64,000 bases of DNA, taken from positions 2,678,335-2,742,334 of the forward strand of contig JAQFVV010006271.1 of the NCBI GenBank assembly GCA_028023455.1, written 5' to 3'. Made by a program: the position numbers and the translations under genes. The notes under the pieces are model-generated. The model saw nothing but the letters and a program-made list of their open reading frames with translations. It was not told where the DNA came from and made no database searches. Positions 23,371-35,436 of this stretch are shown in pieces. Positions within the stretch are counted from its first letter, which is position 1. The number at the start of each line of letters is the position of its first letter. Origin of the DNA: Epiperipatus broadwayi. Lineage: Eukaryota > Onychophora > Udeonychophora > Euonychophora > Peripatidae.

Positions 23371-23457
23371 AAGTAATATTTACTAAGGCAATAAGCCTAA
23401 AGATGTGCGGTTTCAACCGCACCTGCTTTAGGCTTATTGCCTTAGTAAATATTACTT
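23371..23457. repeat. Perfect 87-nt nested hairpin
   Basis: Two 32-bp arms (23,371-23,402 and 23,426-23,457) are exact reverse complements, beginning AAGTAATATTTACTAAGG. The 23-nt centre contains a second perfect hairpin GTGCGGTT-TC-AACCGCAC. The centre is far more GC-rich than the surroundings. There is no coding content, no clear target duplication and no run of T after it on either strand. Candidate foldback MITE or structured RNA gene. Confidence 0.9.
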
Positions 23458-25430
23458 ACGTAATCAATGTGCTTTAAATAAATTTATAAAAACATTCAAA
23501 GTAAATAGCAAAGTATATGTTGAAATAATACGAAGATAAGAAAATATAGTTTATTTTGAATCAATTCAAAACATAAAACAATGAAACAGTAGTAGGCATA
23601 ATATTTATTTTAATCAGTACGAAGATAATATTATTTACTTTTGAAGTAATGTGAAGATTTAACTAGCGAAAATATTTATAAAGAATATAAGTTCCTGTCA
23701 AATAAGCATTAATATTTATTCTATATTTCCAGAACAAGGCAAAATATTTCCTTTAAAATGTAATAAAATAGCACATATTTAACGGACGATAAATTTCTGG
23801 AAAAGCATATCTTTCCATTCTGAAATTTTATAAATGTTAAAATATACATCCATTTATTTTAAAATAGCTTTATAATGATTTTTATGAATATCATTTTAAA
23901 TTACGAAAAAATAATAATGGAATAATTTACTTTCATAACAAAGTAAAATCATTTATTATACTTTCATAGTTATTATGCCACGGCTATCCTGCAAGTTTAG
24001 CAAAAATTCTAATTTGAATATAACATCAGATTAAGCTTAACAAGAATCTTTTGTAAATAATAATAAAATTCAGCACTACAAAATATACAAACTATAATTC
24101 ATTATAGAATAAAGTATAATAAACTTAGTTTAAAAGTATGCAATGATCTGGTATTCAAGATTTTTAGTAGTCTCAATTCCTTATAAATTTGATATGAATG
24201 AACAAGAAATTGATTATTAATAAAAGTACAAGCAACATAATTATACCTTTCATAAACTTCCTGTTATCACAAACTACTATGACAGAATTTCACTTCTTTC
24301 CATAATTATGCATTGTTGATGCTCTCTGAATGGTGTGTATGCTGAGGACATTTTGTAGAGTGACAGAGAGACCAAAGTTAAAGGCCCAAGACGATAATTA
24401 TTCTAGTAGGGCATGGTATTACTTTATAAAATAATAACCAGTTATAAAAAAACACAAATAAAAACAAAGAATAAGATGTGGTTAGTTGTAGTAATTTTAC
24501 TAATGATATAATGTGTCAGTTGATAGATGACTAATTAGTGATTGAGAATTAAAGTGTTAATTAACTAATTAATTTATGAGACTTAAGTCAGTTGTCAAAT
24601 TGGCTATTTTAAAAATAACTTTTTTTAATTAGATTGTCTAAAACTTTATACAAAACAATAAATTAATATTACATCATCTTATTACAGCATGCATTTACAA
24701 ATTATTATTTAATAAATAAAAACATATTCCAATAAATAATACAAAAAACTCCAAAATATTAACTTGAATACAATATTTTTAAAATAGATAATTTTATAAA
24801 CAAAACATTACACAATAAATTTGTTTTAAATATTTTTATCTTTCAGAGAAGAAAGTTGAAATGTAATCATTTTCTCATTAAAATTTTAGCTTTAAATTGA
24901 AAGAGATTAAGCACAATCACACTCAATACAGATATTTAAAATATGACTTACAATTTAAAATGATTTGCTAATTATTATTATTTATAAAATATGACACTAT
25001 TATTAAGCTAGCAATTAAAACTATATTTCTAAAAGAAATTGTAACAAATTGACTATATTAATAAAAGTCAATAAAGTATTATTGAAATTATTAAAGTGTT
25101 AATTTTATAACAACTTAACTTAATAAATACGTGTAATAACTACAATAAGAGTACAATTATATCTTTAAAGTACAATAAATTAAGGATACTTTATATATTA
25201 AAATACTGACTTTATGGCTCTATAACACCTACAATTGTAAAATAAGCTTGAATGCTTAGTTAAAAAATTTTAAGGTCATTTTATTTAAATTTAATTTAAA
25301 TAATTACATTTCATAACAAAAGTTATAAATCAATATGATAACTTATTAAATCATTCACTACTTTTAAAATCTTTTCCAAAAAACAACAGTGGATTGACAT
25401 ACACAGCTTCAAGTCACTCAAAAAACATCA
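23458..25430. other. AT-rich intergenic region
   Basis: Long A/T-rich stretch with no gene, microsatellite or palindrome that I can support. Confidence 0.5.
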
Positions 25431-25439
25431 GTTTTTGCA

Positions 25440-26300
25440 ATACCATAGTGTTTTTACACTTATTTTAAAGCTTAAAAAGTACCGTAAGATGCTGTCCAAA
25501 CTAGAATTATTTTACAAGTAAAAACTCAATAATATTGACATAAGAAGCTACAACAATGGAAGAAGGCTGACTTTCCTAGATGCTGATTGGTTGGTTTTCC
25601 TCTGACTAAAAGAAGAGCACCTGTCAATAATTTTCACTGCTCCAACTACTTTGTTTTGATTTTCAAAATGAAAATGTATGTTTTAGACTGTCTTTTTATT
25701 ATTTTTCATACATATTATAAATTATTTTGATAAAATATGCAAAACATATAATTATTTTCGAAAAATAGTAAGATTTTAGTAAACAATTATTTACTTTTAA
25801 ATGAACATAAATTATAAAAAAACCAGTGCAAACAACAATTTTGACACCTGTGTACAATTTTCATTGCCCCAAGTTTTTTATTGATTTTCAAACAAAAATG
25901 AATGATTTAGAGTATTTTTCTGGCATTTATTTACACATTATAATGTATTTTGATAAAATATACTGAAAAGATAATTATTTTAGAAAATAGTAAGATTTTA
26001 GTAAAAACTTCTTTACTTTTACACTAACATAAATTGAAAAACAAAATCAATGACATCAGAAGCACTTTCTAATTTGTTACAAACTTTCTTTTTAGGTCTT
26101 CTGCTATTGAATATTTTTATAATTATAAATAGAAATTTATTTTTGAAAAAAAAACATTTGTTCACTTTCATAATATGACAAATTATGAATATACTTTTTA
26201 CAAACAAAACTAAAATGAATATAATATTAAAAGATCAATATATTTTTACTGCTGATTTTGTAATTGACCAATCAAAAGTTATAAAACTTTAATTCACTTG
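25440..26300. repeat. Diverged copy of the 35.75-36.42 kb leader repeat, internally duplicated
   Basis: This block matches 35,755-36,415 in the same orientation, with landmarks in order: GTAAGATG near the start, GAATTATTTTACAAGTAAAA, GATTGG, AATTATTTTCGAAAAATA, AGATTTTAGTAAA, TTTACTTTT, ATAGxAATTTATTTTTGAAA and a CCAATxAAAAG phrase. Here the central part is present twice, at about 25,660-25,825 and 25,888-26,045 (period about 225 bp). The relative at 36 kb lies inside an LTR retrotransposon next to its LTR, so this is probably a fragment of an older relative of that element. Confidence 0.65.
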
Positions 26301-26384
26301 GCCAACAAAAACTGTTCAGTTAAAAAAGAAATTTTTCAGTGAAAATGTTTAAAATTGTTATGGAATTTATTTAACAGAAAATAA

Positions 26385-26416
26385 AGTACTATATGGAGAG
26401 TTTTGCTTTGTTTAGA
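26385..26416. repeat. Solo arm of the 50.6-kb foldback
   Basis: The stretch TATGGAGAGTTTTGC plus flanking bases matches the right arm of the palindrome at 50,561-50,672 with a few mismatches. The partner arm is missing here, so this looks like a half-deleted foldback element. Confidence 0.5.
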
Positions 26417-26610
26417 AAATAAACTATGTATTTTTTTAGATATATTAATGAAATATCCAATATAGAACTATATAGGCAGAGCTTAAGGTAAAAATATATA
26501 TATAGCTATATATTTACTATTCAATATGTAAATTCTAATTCACTTATATATATATATAACAATAATAATAATAATAATGGTAAAAAAACTATTATAAACA
26601 ATTCATAAAT

Positions 26611-26658
26611 TTGCAGAAGTACTTTCGGTTAATTTCTTGTACCTGCCTCAATTGCCAT
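26611..26658 (-). ncRNA. Hammerhead-like module, left arm of foldback
   Basis: Same layout as at 6507-6550: core UUGAGGCA, GAA and palindromic AGUACU all present on the minus strand. Stem II is weakened (GGUA against UUAACC) and stem I is interrupted (GCAA against CUGC). Confidence 0.4.
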
Positions 26659-26688
26659 TAAAATTCAATAAAGCTTTTGATTTTTAAT

Positions 26689-26732
26689 GGCAGTTGAGGC
26701 AGATTCAAGAAATTAACCAAAAGTACTTCTGC
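26689..26732 (+). ncRNA. Hammerhead-like module, right arm of foldback
   Basis: Order on the plus strand: GGCAG, UUGAGGCA, a weak stem II, then AAA (GAA changed to AAA, again CG to CA after a C), palindromic AGUACU, U, CUGC. Stem I GCAG/CUGC is intact. Probably inactive. Confidence 0.4.
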
Positions 26733-26820
26733 AAATTTATGAATTGTTTATAATAGTTTTTTTTACTGTTATTATTATTATTGTTTTATTGTAATTACAA
26801 TTTTGTTTTAATTAATGGAC

Positions 26821-26823
<3 letters not shown>

Positions 26824-26912
<89 letters not shown>
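26824..26912. repeat. (TA)n microsatellite
   Basis: About 88 bp of uninterrupted TA dinucleotide, directly after the PLE foldback. Confidence 0.97.
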
Positions 26913-26913
<1 letters not shown>

Positions 26914-26924
26914 CATGGGAAGAA

Positions 26925-27210
26925 AAAGCAAAATCAGTATGTAAGAGAGAAAAGATGAGAGAATGAGAGACAGAAGTCAGAATGTGAGAGAGGAGAAGAA
27001 GGAAGAGGAAGAAGAGCCAATTGTATTTAAAAGAAATAAAGATGGAATAAGAAGTGAGAATGGGAAGAGAGAGAAGGGGAGTATTGAGGATGGAGAAGAG
27101 ATAAGAAAAGAAGAGAGTAAATGAAGATGAAGAGAGAAAGAAAAAATAAGAGGAGAGGAAAAGAGAGTGTGAAAGAGAAAAAGAAGAAGAGAAAAATAAA
27201 CAAATAAATA
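26925..27210 (+). repeat. Purine-rich tract
   Basis: The plus strand is almost purely A/G (GAGAGA, GGAAGA, GAAGAAG units) for about 280 bp. A minus-strand frame through it (26,977-27,309) is only the low-complexity Ser/Leu/Phe translation of the pyrimidine strand. It may be an eroded coiled-coil (Glu/Lys/Arg-rich) gag region like the one at 35 kb, or a simple expansion. Confidence 0.7.
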
Positions 27211-30200
27211 AATAATCAGAGACTCTTCAGCTAGACACAGTGGGGTTACAATAAAATTTACAAAGATGATAGTACACAAATATCTATAAAAAGGTGGAGG
27301 GAAAATCATACAATACTGCTAAAAAATCAGGTTCCTATCTCATATTTCAAAATAAACACTATTCTTGTCATTGGTTGTAATAGTATAATTTGTAATAAAT
27401 TAAATGAAACAAAATATCATAAGATGTGCTCTTATTCTAGAACAAAGAAAAACATTAAATATCCATTGTACACTAGTAATACCTAATATTGAGATATAAA
27501 AATTGAGTAAATCAATGCAAAAGCAACAAGTGTAAATGACCTCAGGATTACTACTATGACTCTTGTGAAAATTACTATTATGAAGTTATCTACTATGTAA
27601 TTGAATAGGTAAAGGAATAGATGAATGATATGCCGGCTGACTATAGGAGGCAAACACGTACTTGAAGTGACTGCATCCTACTACAAGATAACAATATTTA
27701 TCAAAATTAGTAAAAGGATATTTACTTAAATATTTAATTGCATAATTAAAATACAAAATTTAAACTAATTATAACCTTTTACCTGAAAGTCATTACTTGA
27801 GATGGAAAAAAAACAAGCGTGCTTTTTATGTCCTTCAACTTTCTCACAGACAACTTTCATAAGCAATTAAATGTAAACCGGACCTTGACCTTAAAATAAT
27901 ACAGTAGTGTGCAGTCTAAAATAGCATGAATAATCTTCTAAAATGTTAAACTATTTTCATTTTATATTACACCATTGTCTATCTTAAAAGATAACACAGT
28001 TTAAAATAATTATTAGGCAAAATATTACTTTTGGTATCTGGAAATGTAAAATTATCTGTTACAGTGATTTCATCCAGACATCACAATCATATGCATAGCT
28101 TTATCTTATTTCTATGGACATAAAAGTATTCTGTTTGACATTAATTAAATGAAATAATTAAGACTGTGAACCCAAGACAATATATATACAAAATAAGCAG
28201 AAACGAAATTTATTTTAAATAAATACTCAATAAGTTTATTTATAATAGAATATGATAAAATAAATTTTACACAAAATTGGAAAGATTGCCAAGATAGCGC
28301 TCTTAACAAATAGAATCATTTGACTGACAGTATTTAAACAAATCTTATAGTCTTATACATAACAACAATATTTTTTTTTTGAAAAATAAATCATTTTACA
28401 TAAATCACCCTATTTAATAGTTTAAATGGAGAGTCAACACTACCCAATTCTTATACATCTCCAATATAAGCAACCCCTTAACAAATTTTTGGATTTATAA
28501 AATTTATATGTTTTACATTGGATTAATCATTAGTTTATTAACATATAATTTCTTTTTATTTATTAACTCTAAATTAAAACATTATAAAAATTGGTAACTA
28601 AGATTAATGAACTGATCGGCTAATACTTGACATTATCAGCTAAATAAATTTAAGCGATATCTGGCATATCTAAAATAAATCTCAAATTACAAATACAGAC
28701 TCTTCTATTGTTTATGATTTTTTGATCTAACAAATAACTAAATAAATGAGTGAAATGTATGGGACACTCATCAGAAGTAATTTGCAGACATAAAATTAAG
28801 AGATTACTGTCCATATGTTATTAATTGCATTAAAATGTTAAAAGTAAATGATTTATACATCCATCAGTAAAAGTTCTAGATGAATACAGCAATTGCATAA
28901 CACCTGCGGATTGCACTTACTGGGTATATGCTTACAAGTTAAACATTTAAAAATTACTAACTGTTGTTAGTTTGTTTGTGGATGATTGCAGTATCATAAT
29001 AGCACAATAACATACATTGTTACACCCTTAAGCACTAAAATAACCAAGTACAATCTGAAGAAATTAAATCCTTCAAACTAGTTTTTATTGTCATCACATA
29101 TCAAAAACACAATACAACCTCATCTACTGTGGTGGAAAATAGCTTTAAATACATCATGAGTGATACACAAACGTAGGCTCCACAGAGCAAACTAGCATAT
29201 TCAATAAATACATCATAAGAGTGATGGCTTCCAAACACCTACTTCTGAGGCAAAAGAGGATGCCTGGACTTTTATCACAACATATCAGGAAAACATGGAA
29301 AGACACACCAAGAACAGGTAGTTTCTAAATATGTGACAATAAGCACCGGAAATAAGAAATTTCACCCCATGGAACAGGATATAATAAAGATGGGAAACTT
29401 ATCCACTCCATCAAGTACAATAATAAATATCAGTAGGGTCTTACATTATGAGGCTAAGCAATAATATAAGTATAACTAACTAAAGTCATATTAAAAATTT
29501 CAATCATACCAACAATAAGCAATGTCTGAACCAACAATTGGAATTTAAGTCAACCGACTGAAAAATTAATAAAGAAAATTTAATAGCATATGAAATTTTT
29601 GGCACAAAGTTACAATTTACACATGTATGTAATATTAAATATTAAAATTATGGTAACCAATGGACATGAATAATAATGTGAATAAAAGAGTGTGAATAAT
29701 CATTCTCAGTGCATAAAAAATACTAGTTGTTATAATTACTATTGCATTTATGCAAAAATATAAAAGAAAAACTTCTGATAATTAATTACTTTGGCTGTTT
29801 AGCACATAACTGAGTAAGATATCATATATTTAAAATAATTATTGTGAGAGATGAAAACTGACTGAAAATAGATAATCATTTAACTTATCAAACACATACT
29901 AAATATACAATAAATATTACCAGATAATGTGTAGAATATCTATACATTCTGATAAATACATTAAAATTAAAATTACATAAATTAATTACCTGGCACATTT
30001 GTAATACTGAATATTATTACATTAAATATAACAAAATTTCAAAAAAAAACATTGCATAAATTATTTTTACCAATATTAAAAAATATCTTATTTTATTAGA
30101 GATATTTCTCCCCATTGAGCTGTCTATTAGGCACATATAATATTAATTCGATCAGCAAGTATTCTGCAAAACTTCTAGTCAAAACTATCATTTCATACAT

Positions 30201-31598
30201 GGCAAAAAATTTCCAAAACAAAATATATACAACAGTTCTTATATGTGATTTAGTTCTAAAAATATAAGCGCTTCTAAATATAAGCAGTAAAATAAATGAA
30301 AATAAATCAACAATGAGTCACGATGAGAAAGTGACAATATTGTAATACAATAATTCTTTCAGCTGATAAACAATTTTGGGATCCTTCAGGTTTATTTAAT
30401 ACTGTAGCTTCATTTTTAGTCTTTTAAAGAACACATTTCAAGCATTTTGAAACTAATTTGTGGAAAATAATGAGATATTTCCAGGTTATTACTTAATACA
30501 TTTGAATTATATAATTTATATATCATTTTGTTAGTAGAGAATAATGCAGCATATCAGAACATCTTTAGACATATTTGTACCAAATTCATAGTATAGATTG
30601 ATAAATTAATATTCTCACATTTCCTTCTAATAGCCAATTATTTTTCTTTAAAAATATTTGAATTGAAGAGTTTCAGCATAGCAAAACATTTAAAATTATT
30701 TTAATTTCTCTAGTATATGTTTCTTTTTCATATACAATGAACTATTTTTAAAGTAAAGTAATTATTTAAACATTTTCCAAATTATTCTATAAACAGTTCC
30801 AATGGCAATTAATAATTATAGTCATTAAATTGGTGAATTAATAGAATACATTTTAAACTTCAAATATACAGCTTAATAAGTCTATGCATTTCAATTTGTT
30901 TCTTTTAAAATTTATCCTATTTATGAAATACCTAAATAAAACAAGCACTGGAAAATTGTTCTGCATAATCTCGATAATATTCATAAATGAATATAACAAC
31001 TACTTTTTTTAAAACTCATTTTGAAGTTAAAATCATTCAATTGACTTATATTAAAAATAAAAATATTCTGTAGCATTTTTTTATATAATTAAGAATGCTT
31101 AACTGCAATTTAGTAACAAAAAAGAATGGGACTACCTGAAAAATTTAATTGAAGTTCATTACAATCTTGATAATAATTAGATCTAAATTAAATACTTTTA
31201 GGAAAAAATAATAAAAATTATAAAAATTTAATACTTTATAATTTTATCTCATGCCAAGTATTCAAGCCAGAGCAGAAGAACCAGAAGAGAAGAAATGAAC
31301 AAATGAAGAATGAATACTTTAAAACAACCAAACTTCTCTATTTATAATACTTTTTTTTAAAACCCAATTATAAGATATGTCAATCAATTGATGATATCAA
31401 TTAATTCTAGATATTTCAAAAAATAGCATGTGATTTAATGAGCTTAACTTACAATAAAGTTAATAAAGTTTTCTTATAAAAATATTATGTAAAAATAAAT
31501 AAATAATCATATTATTTATTCATCAACTGATTGAACCAACCTAGGATATCTATTGACTAAAATGTAAATTAAGACCTATTTTATTCATTATACTATGT
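27211..31598. other. Long AT-rich intergenic region
   Basis: No gene supported. A slightly more GC-rich island at about 29,140-29,460 (plus strand) gives coding-like phrases such as ASKHLLLRQKRMPGLL, but with stops and no family I recognise. The rest is decayed A/T-rich DNA. Confidence 0.45.
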
Positions 31599-31708
<110 letters not shown>

Positions 31709-32301
31709 TGTTTATATATATATAGTAAATGATTTTAAATAACCCAAAATAAAACTACTTAATTAATTTGAAAACATAATTTTCCTGCATTCATGCCCAT
31801 GGTCTTAAACACATGGACAATGAAATGATGTTCCAAATTTTAACTTAATTTATTAACTACTTTTTAAATAAGTAACTGTAACTTATAATAACTACCAAAT
31901 AAAATATTTAAAGAAATTAAATATTAAAGTAATTTTTACAGCCTTTAAGGCTGACCTACAATAAACTAATATTTTAAACTTTGTTCTTACTATTTTAAAA
32001 ATTACAAAAGTTTACTTTAAATTGATTTTACATTCTTTATTCTTGTCTGTCTTATAAACTAAATTACTATACTATTTAAATATCCTGTTATTTTATTAAT
32101 AAATAAAATTATTAAAAGGAATATAAACTATTATGTTTATGACAATTATAGAAACATGTCTAATTTGCATACAGGCTGTACTAAAATGATTATATACAAC
32201 AAAAATTGACTATTTCACATTTTACTTATTAGTTAACTATTTTTTTTTAAAAATCATGTGAACATAGAATTTTGTTATTATGAGGTAAGCAATGGGAATT
32301 G

Positions 32302-32304
<3 letters not shown>
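31709..32304. other. AT-rich spacer
   Basis: Nothing recognisable between the (TTA)n tract and the (TA)n tract. Confidence 0.45.

Positions 32305-32365
<61 letters not shown>
32305..32365. repeat. (TA)n tract flanking the LTR element on the left
   Basis: Pure TA dinucleotide that runs straight into the left LTR and resumes on the far side of the element at 38,663, as expected when an element inserts into a microsatellite. Confidence 0.95.
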
Positions 32366-32368
<3 letters not shown>

Positions 32369-34309
32369 AATGGGTGAACGATCTTAGATTCGCATATACT
32401 GACCATGAGGGCGCCACTAGTCTGAAAATCAGAACTAGACATTTATTTTAAGGGTGGACAGGATATGCGAACCTGAATGTGCCGGACTAAACTCAGGGAG
32501 AAACAAGATATCTTAAATATTGTTTAGACAGTTGAGAAATAAAAGTACCAAGACAAATGTCAGCCAAATAAATTTAAACAATTTATTAATTTTATTAAAA
32601 GTTGGACAATAGAGTAAAGACATCTAGCCATGAATACAAAAGTGACTTATATTAACATAAGCATATTTACCAGAGAGTGCACATGAGTACGGCAAACATG
32701 AAAACATTAAACACTTTGGCAGCAAAATTCTCTCACCTAAAAATATAAGAAATGGGTAGGATAATAGCTTCCTGCTGGCAATCTATAAAATTACAAAAAA
32801 AAAAACAACAACTCTAGCTTCCTGATTCAGAAATATTAAAACAATTATGGTCTTGTAGGAAATCAACGAAACCAGCATGGATGATAGATCAGTAGCATTC
32901 TAACTACTGATGTTATAACGCTGCAGGACTGCTGCGCGTAATACTACTTTTAAAGCAAACGTGGTTGATTTCACATACAAGACAGCAAAAAGATATTTGA
33001 TTACGATCTTATGTAATCCAGAAAGAAATGACTACTTTCAGAAAACTCGAAGAAATAATTTGATAAATAGCCAGCAAAAAGATTTTGTTGTTTGCAAAAA
33101 GCACAAACCAAACGTGTTTAAAAATTCATTATTTTACAACAACAACTAAGGGCCGGTGAGTAAATAAAAACTACGAAAACTGCCAAAGCATTTTGCAATA
33201 GTTAATGAAATCATTAGGCATATATTAAACATATAAAATATAATCTCTCAATGCACCCCCTGATAAATGAAAATTGAAAACAAACTTGGAATCTTAAAAC
33301 TAAGATTCCAAGACACACTTTAAATACTAGAAAAAGTACATACAGATAATAAATAATTAAAAATAATTAATACAACTTTAAAACATACTTATCATTAGAT
33401 TGAGCGGAGATTTAATTAAATGCAATTTATTTACCCTGGCTAGAATAAGAAAAAGTTTATCTTACGATATGTCAGAGTTCTAGTAATTTTCTGATGAGTG
33501 CGCACTTTTAATAATAGTTCATCTTTCAGGCAACTTCTCTTTATGACAAAGGCAAGTGTCGAGGCAAATTGGGGATCCAGCTTAGGTTAGAGTTTTATGG
33601 CATCATGAAAGAACAGCCTAGAGCCGAGGCTCATCCTTATTTAAATTAGCAATGCATCTTATTGCTTCCAATACGTATAGCAGCATTTGTTGACATCACG
33701 AAGGTGAATTTGAAAAATTTTTTAAATGTTCAAACTGCGATTAATATGAAGTTCCACAGATTAATCAGAATGCCTTTCAGAAATCAGAAGCTGAACCAAG
33801 CACTCTTAAAAACCTTGTTAGTCTCCGAATAATAGCAACCACCTCTTTTTTTGGCAGGCTATAGTTACCTCGCTACATTTCCTGCGAAAAATCTTCCTCA
33901 TTGTTTCTAATTCTATATCTCAGGCAGGGCAAATATTAATTTCCCACTCAATCTAATTTAAGAATTCCAACCAGGGATTATTGAAACAAAAAAAAAAGAC
34001 AACACAATTAAATCTCCACTTTTTAGAATTAACTTTAAAAATAATTAAAATAAAAGCAACAGGAATATATAAGTAGCAAGCTTGCCCATTTTTAATCAAA
34101 TTGATTAAAAAAAACAAGTGGTGGAAGTATACTACAGTATTTTAAAATCAATTCTAAAAACATTAAAATGATCTATTTTAAATATAAATGTGTATGTGTT
34201 TTAAATAATAATAAAAAAATTTAGCATTAGACATTTAATGAAAATGAAGTTGTTTTTCCCTTTTTAATTTTAGTAATAAAACCATTGAATCGGAAATCAA
34301 TCCGGTTCA
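32366..34309 (-). repeat. Long terminal repeat, left copy
   Basis: Over 90% identical by eye to 36,725-38,661. Most differences are transitions (C/T and G/A), plus a few small indels such as seven extra bases near 32,660 in this copy. No coding capacity: the 62-codon frame at 32,961 is not kept in the other copy as a recognisable protein. Confidence 0.85.
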
Positions 34310-34650
34310 ACTGCCTCAATACGTGATCAAAAAAAAAACATTCTGGTAACTTTTTTTTTTAAAACTATAAACATTTTAAAAACTACCCCTAGAAATTCGG
34401 CTGAACATTTGCCTCGCACTCATGAAAAACCAAAACAATATTTCATTTCTTACATTTATCCATTTTCATAAATCATTAACAATTTTTTTGTTTGTTTTAA
34501 AACAATCCGTCCGATTGCTAAAAGCTGAACCTTTAACTTTTGTCCTGTGGTTCTTTTACTCTTTTTATTAATTTTCTGAAATAAGTTCCTTTCCCTCTCT
34601 TATATTTTACTTGCCTAGAATTTATGATTTTCTCTTTTCCATTCTGTTTT
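34310..34650. other. Internal non-coding segment of the LTR element
   Basis: AT-rich segment between the left LTR and the end of the gag-like frame. In minus orientation it would be the 3' end of the internal region. No polypurine tract stands out. Confidence 0.4.
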
Positions 34651-34655
34651 GCTTT

Positions 34656-35436
34656 CTAGCATATATACCTGAATCTTTTTCTTAAGAAACTTCCCAATTC
34701 TTCATCCTTTCCTACTTTATTTTTAGTCATATCAACACTAGTAAATGGCAACACTTCATTTCCTACAGACTTTTTACATGCCTTGAATAAGATTGCTTTA
34801 TAAATGGCTTTAATTTTTGTTTTAAAATCATATTCCGAAGACTTTTCCTTAGTTTTAAATCCCTGTTCACAACCAACAGTTATTTTACTCAACTCATTTT
34901 TAACCTCTTGAGGTAACTTATAACTGTCTCCAAGATTTTTTCTCCACCACACTATCTATCTCTCTCCACTCTCTACTTATTTCAAACTTTATTTCCACCC
35001 TCTCTGTCCTAGTACTATCCTGTGCTACTTCAATTTCTATATCTTTTACGACCACTTTTTCTACTTCCTGATTCTCTTTACTCATCTCATTTTTCAAATT
35101 CTTTTCCATCTCCACTTCTTTTTGTACTTCCTGAGTTTCTTCTACTCTTCCTGTTATTTCTCTTCTCATTTCTTTCATTTCTGCTCTCAGCTCCTCCAGT
35201 ATTGTTTGTTGACTCTGTTTTATTTCTATATTTTGTTTTGTTATATTTTGTTTCATTTCCAGCAACTCTTGTCATATTTTTTTCATCTTGGCTTGCTGAC
35301 TTTGTTTCATTTCTATTATTAACCTTATTATCAACTGTGTCTCGCTCTCCTCTTTTTCTACTATCTGGGGGTATTTAAATGAAACAGGGCTCTCTTCCCA
35401 ACCTGCCACTCTGTCGCCTTCTTCTTTACCTTCCAT
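34656..35436 (-). pseudogene. Gag-like coiled-coil protein gene (one in-frame stop, one frameshift)
   Basis: The minus-strand ATG at 35,436 opens a frame beginning MEGKEEGDRVAGWEE. It runs to a TGA at about 35,273, continues in the same frame as QELLEMKQNITKQN and then a long Glu/Lys/Arg-rich coiled coil (RAEMKEMRREITGRVEETQE) to about 34,920. There it shifts frame into a basic C-terminal part (IKAIYKAILFKACKKS) that ends at 34,656. Together this would be about 260 residues. A basic tail after a long coiled coil, with no zinc knuckle, fits the capsid proteins of some LTR elements. It is the only coding part of the element. An alternative is a hypothetical host-derived coiled-coil protein, but position inside LTRs argues for Gag. 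Confidence 0.55.

Larger units (their letters stand above)
26560..26785. mobile_element. Foldback of two Penelope-like 3' ends
   Basis: The left (26,560-26,669) and right (26,678-26,785) arms are near-perfect reverse complements around a short AAGCTT centre. Each arm corresponds to the 3' end of the PLE family seen at 6440-6560 and 39,720-39,860: shared phrases include TTTGCAGAAGTACTTT, GGTTAATTTCTTG, TGCCTCAA and GCCATTAAAA. Each arm carries a hammerhead-like module (minus strand 26,611-26,658; plus strand 26,689-26,732). The foldback abuts a long (TA)n tract. No coding remains. Confidence 0.75.

Noticed and set aside
26781-26966. Open frame through the (TA)n tract
   Set aside because: It encodes alternating Tyr-Ile from the dinucleotide repeat.
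32961-33149. 62-codon frame in the left LTR as a gene
   Set aside because: It lies in an LTR without coding expectation, and the corresponding stretch of the right LTR shows no sign of protein-level conservation.
33490-33515. CTGATGA followed by GTGCGCAC as another hammerhead
   Set aside because: There is no loop in the stem, no GAA afterwards, and the other LTR copy at 37.84 kb has changed the core, so it is a chance match inside the LTR.
35022-35378. Plus-strand 118-codon Leu/Phe/Ser-rich frame
   Set aside because: It is the antisense shadow of the minus-strand coiled-coil Gag-like frame.
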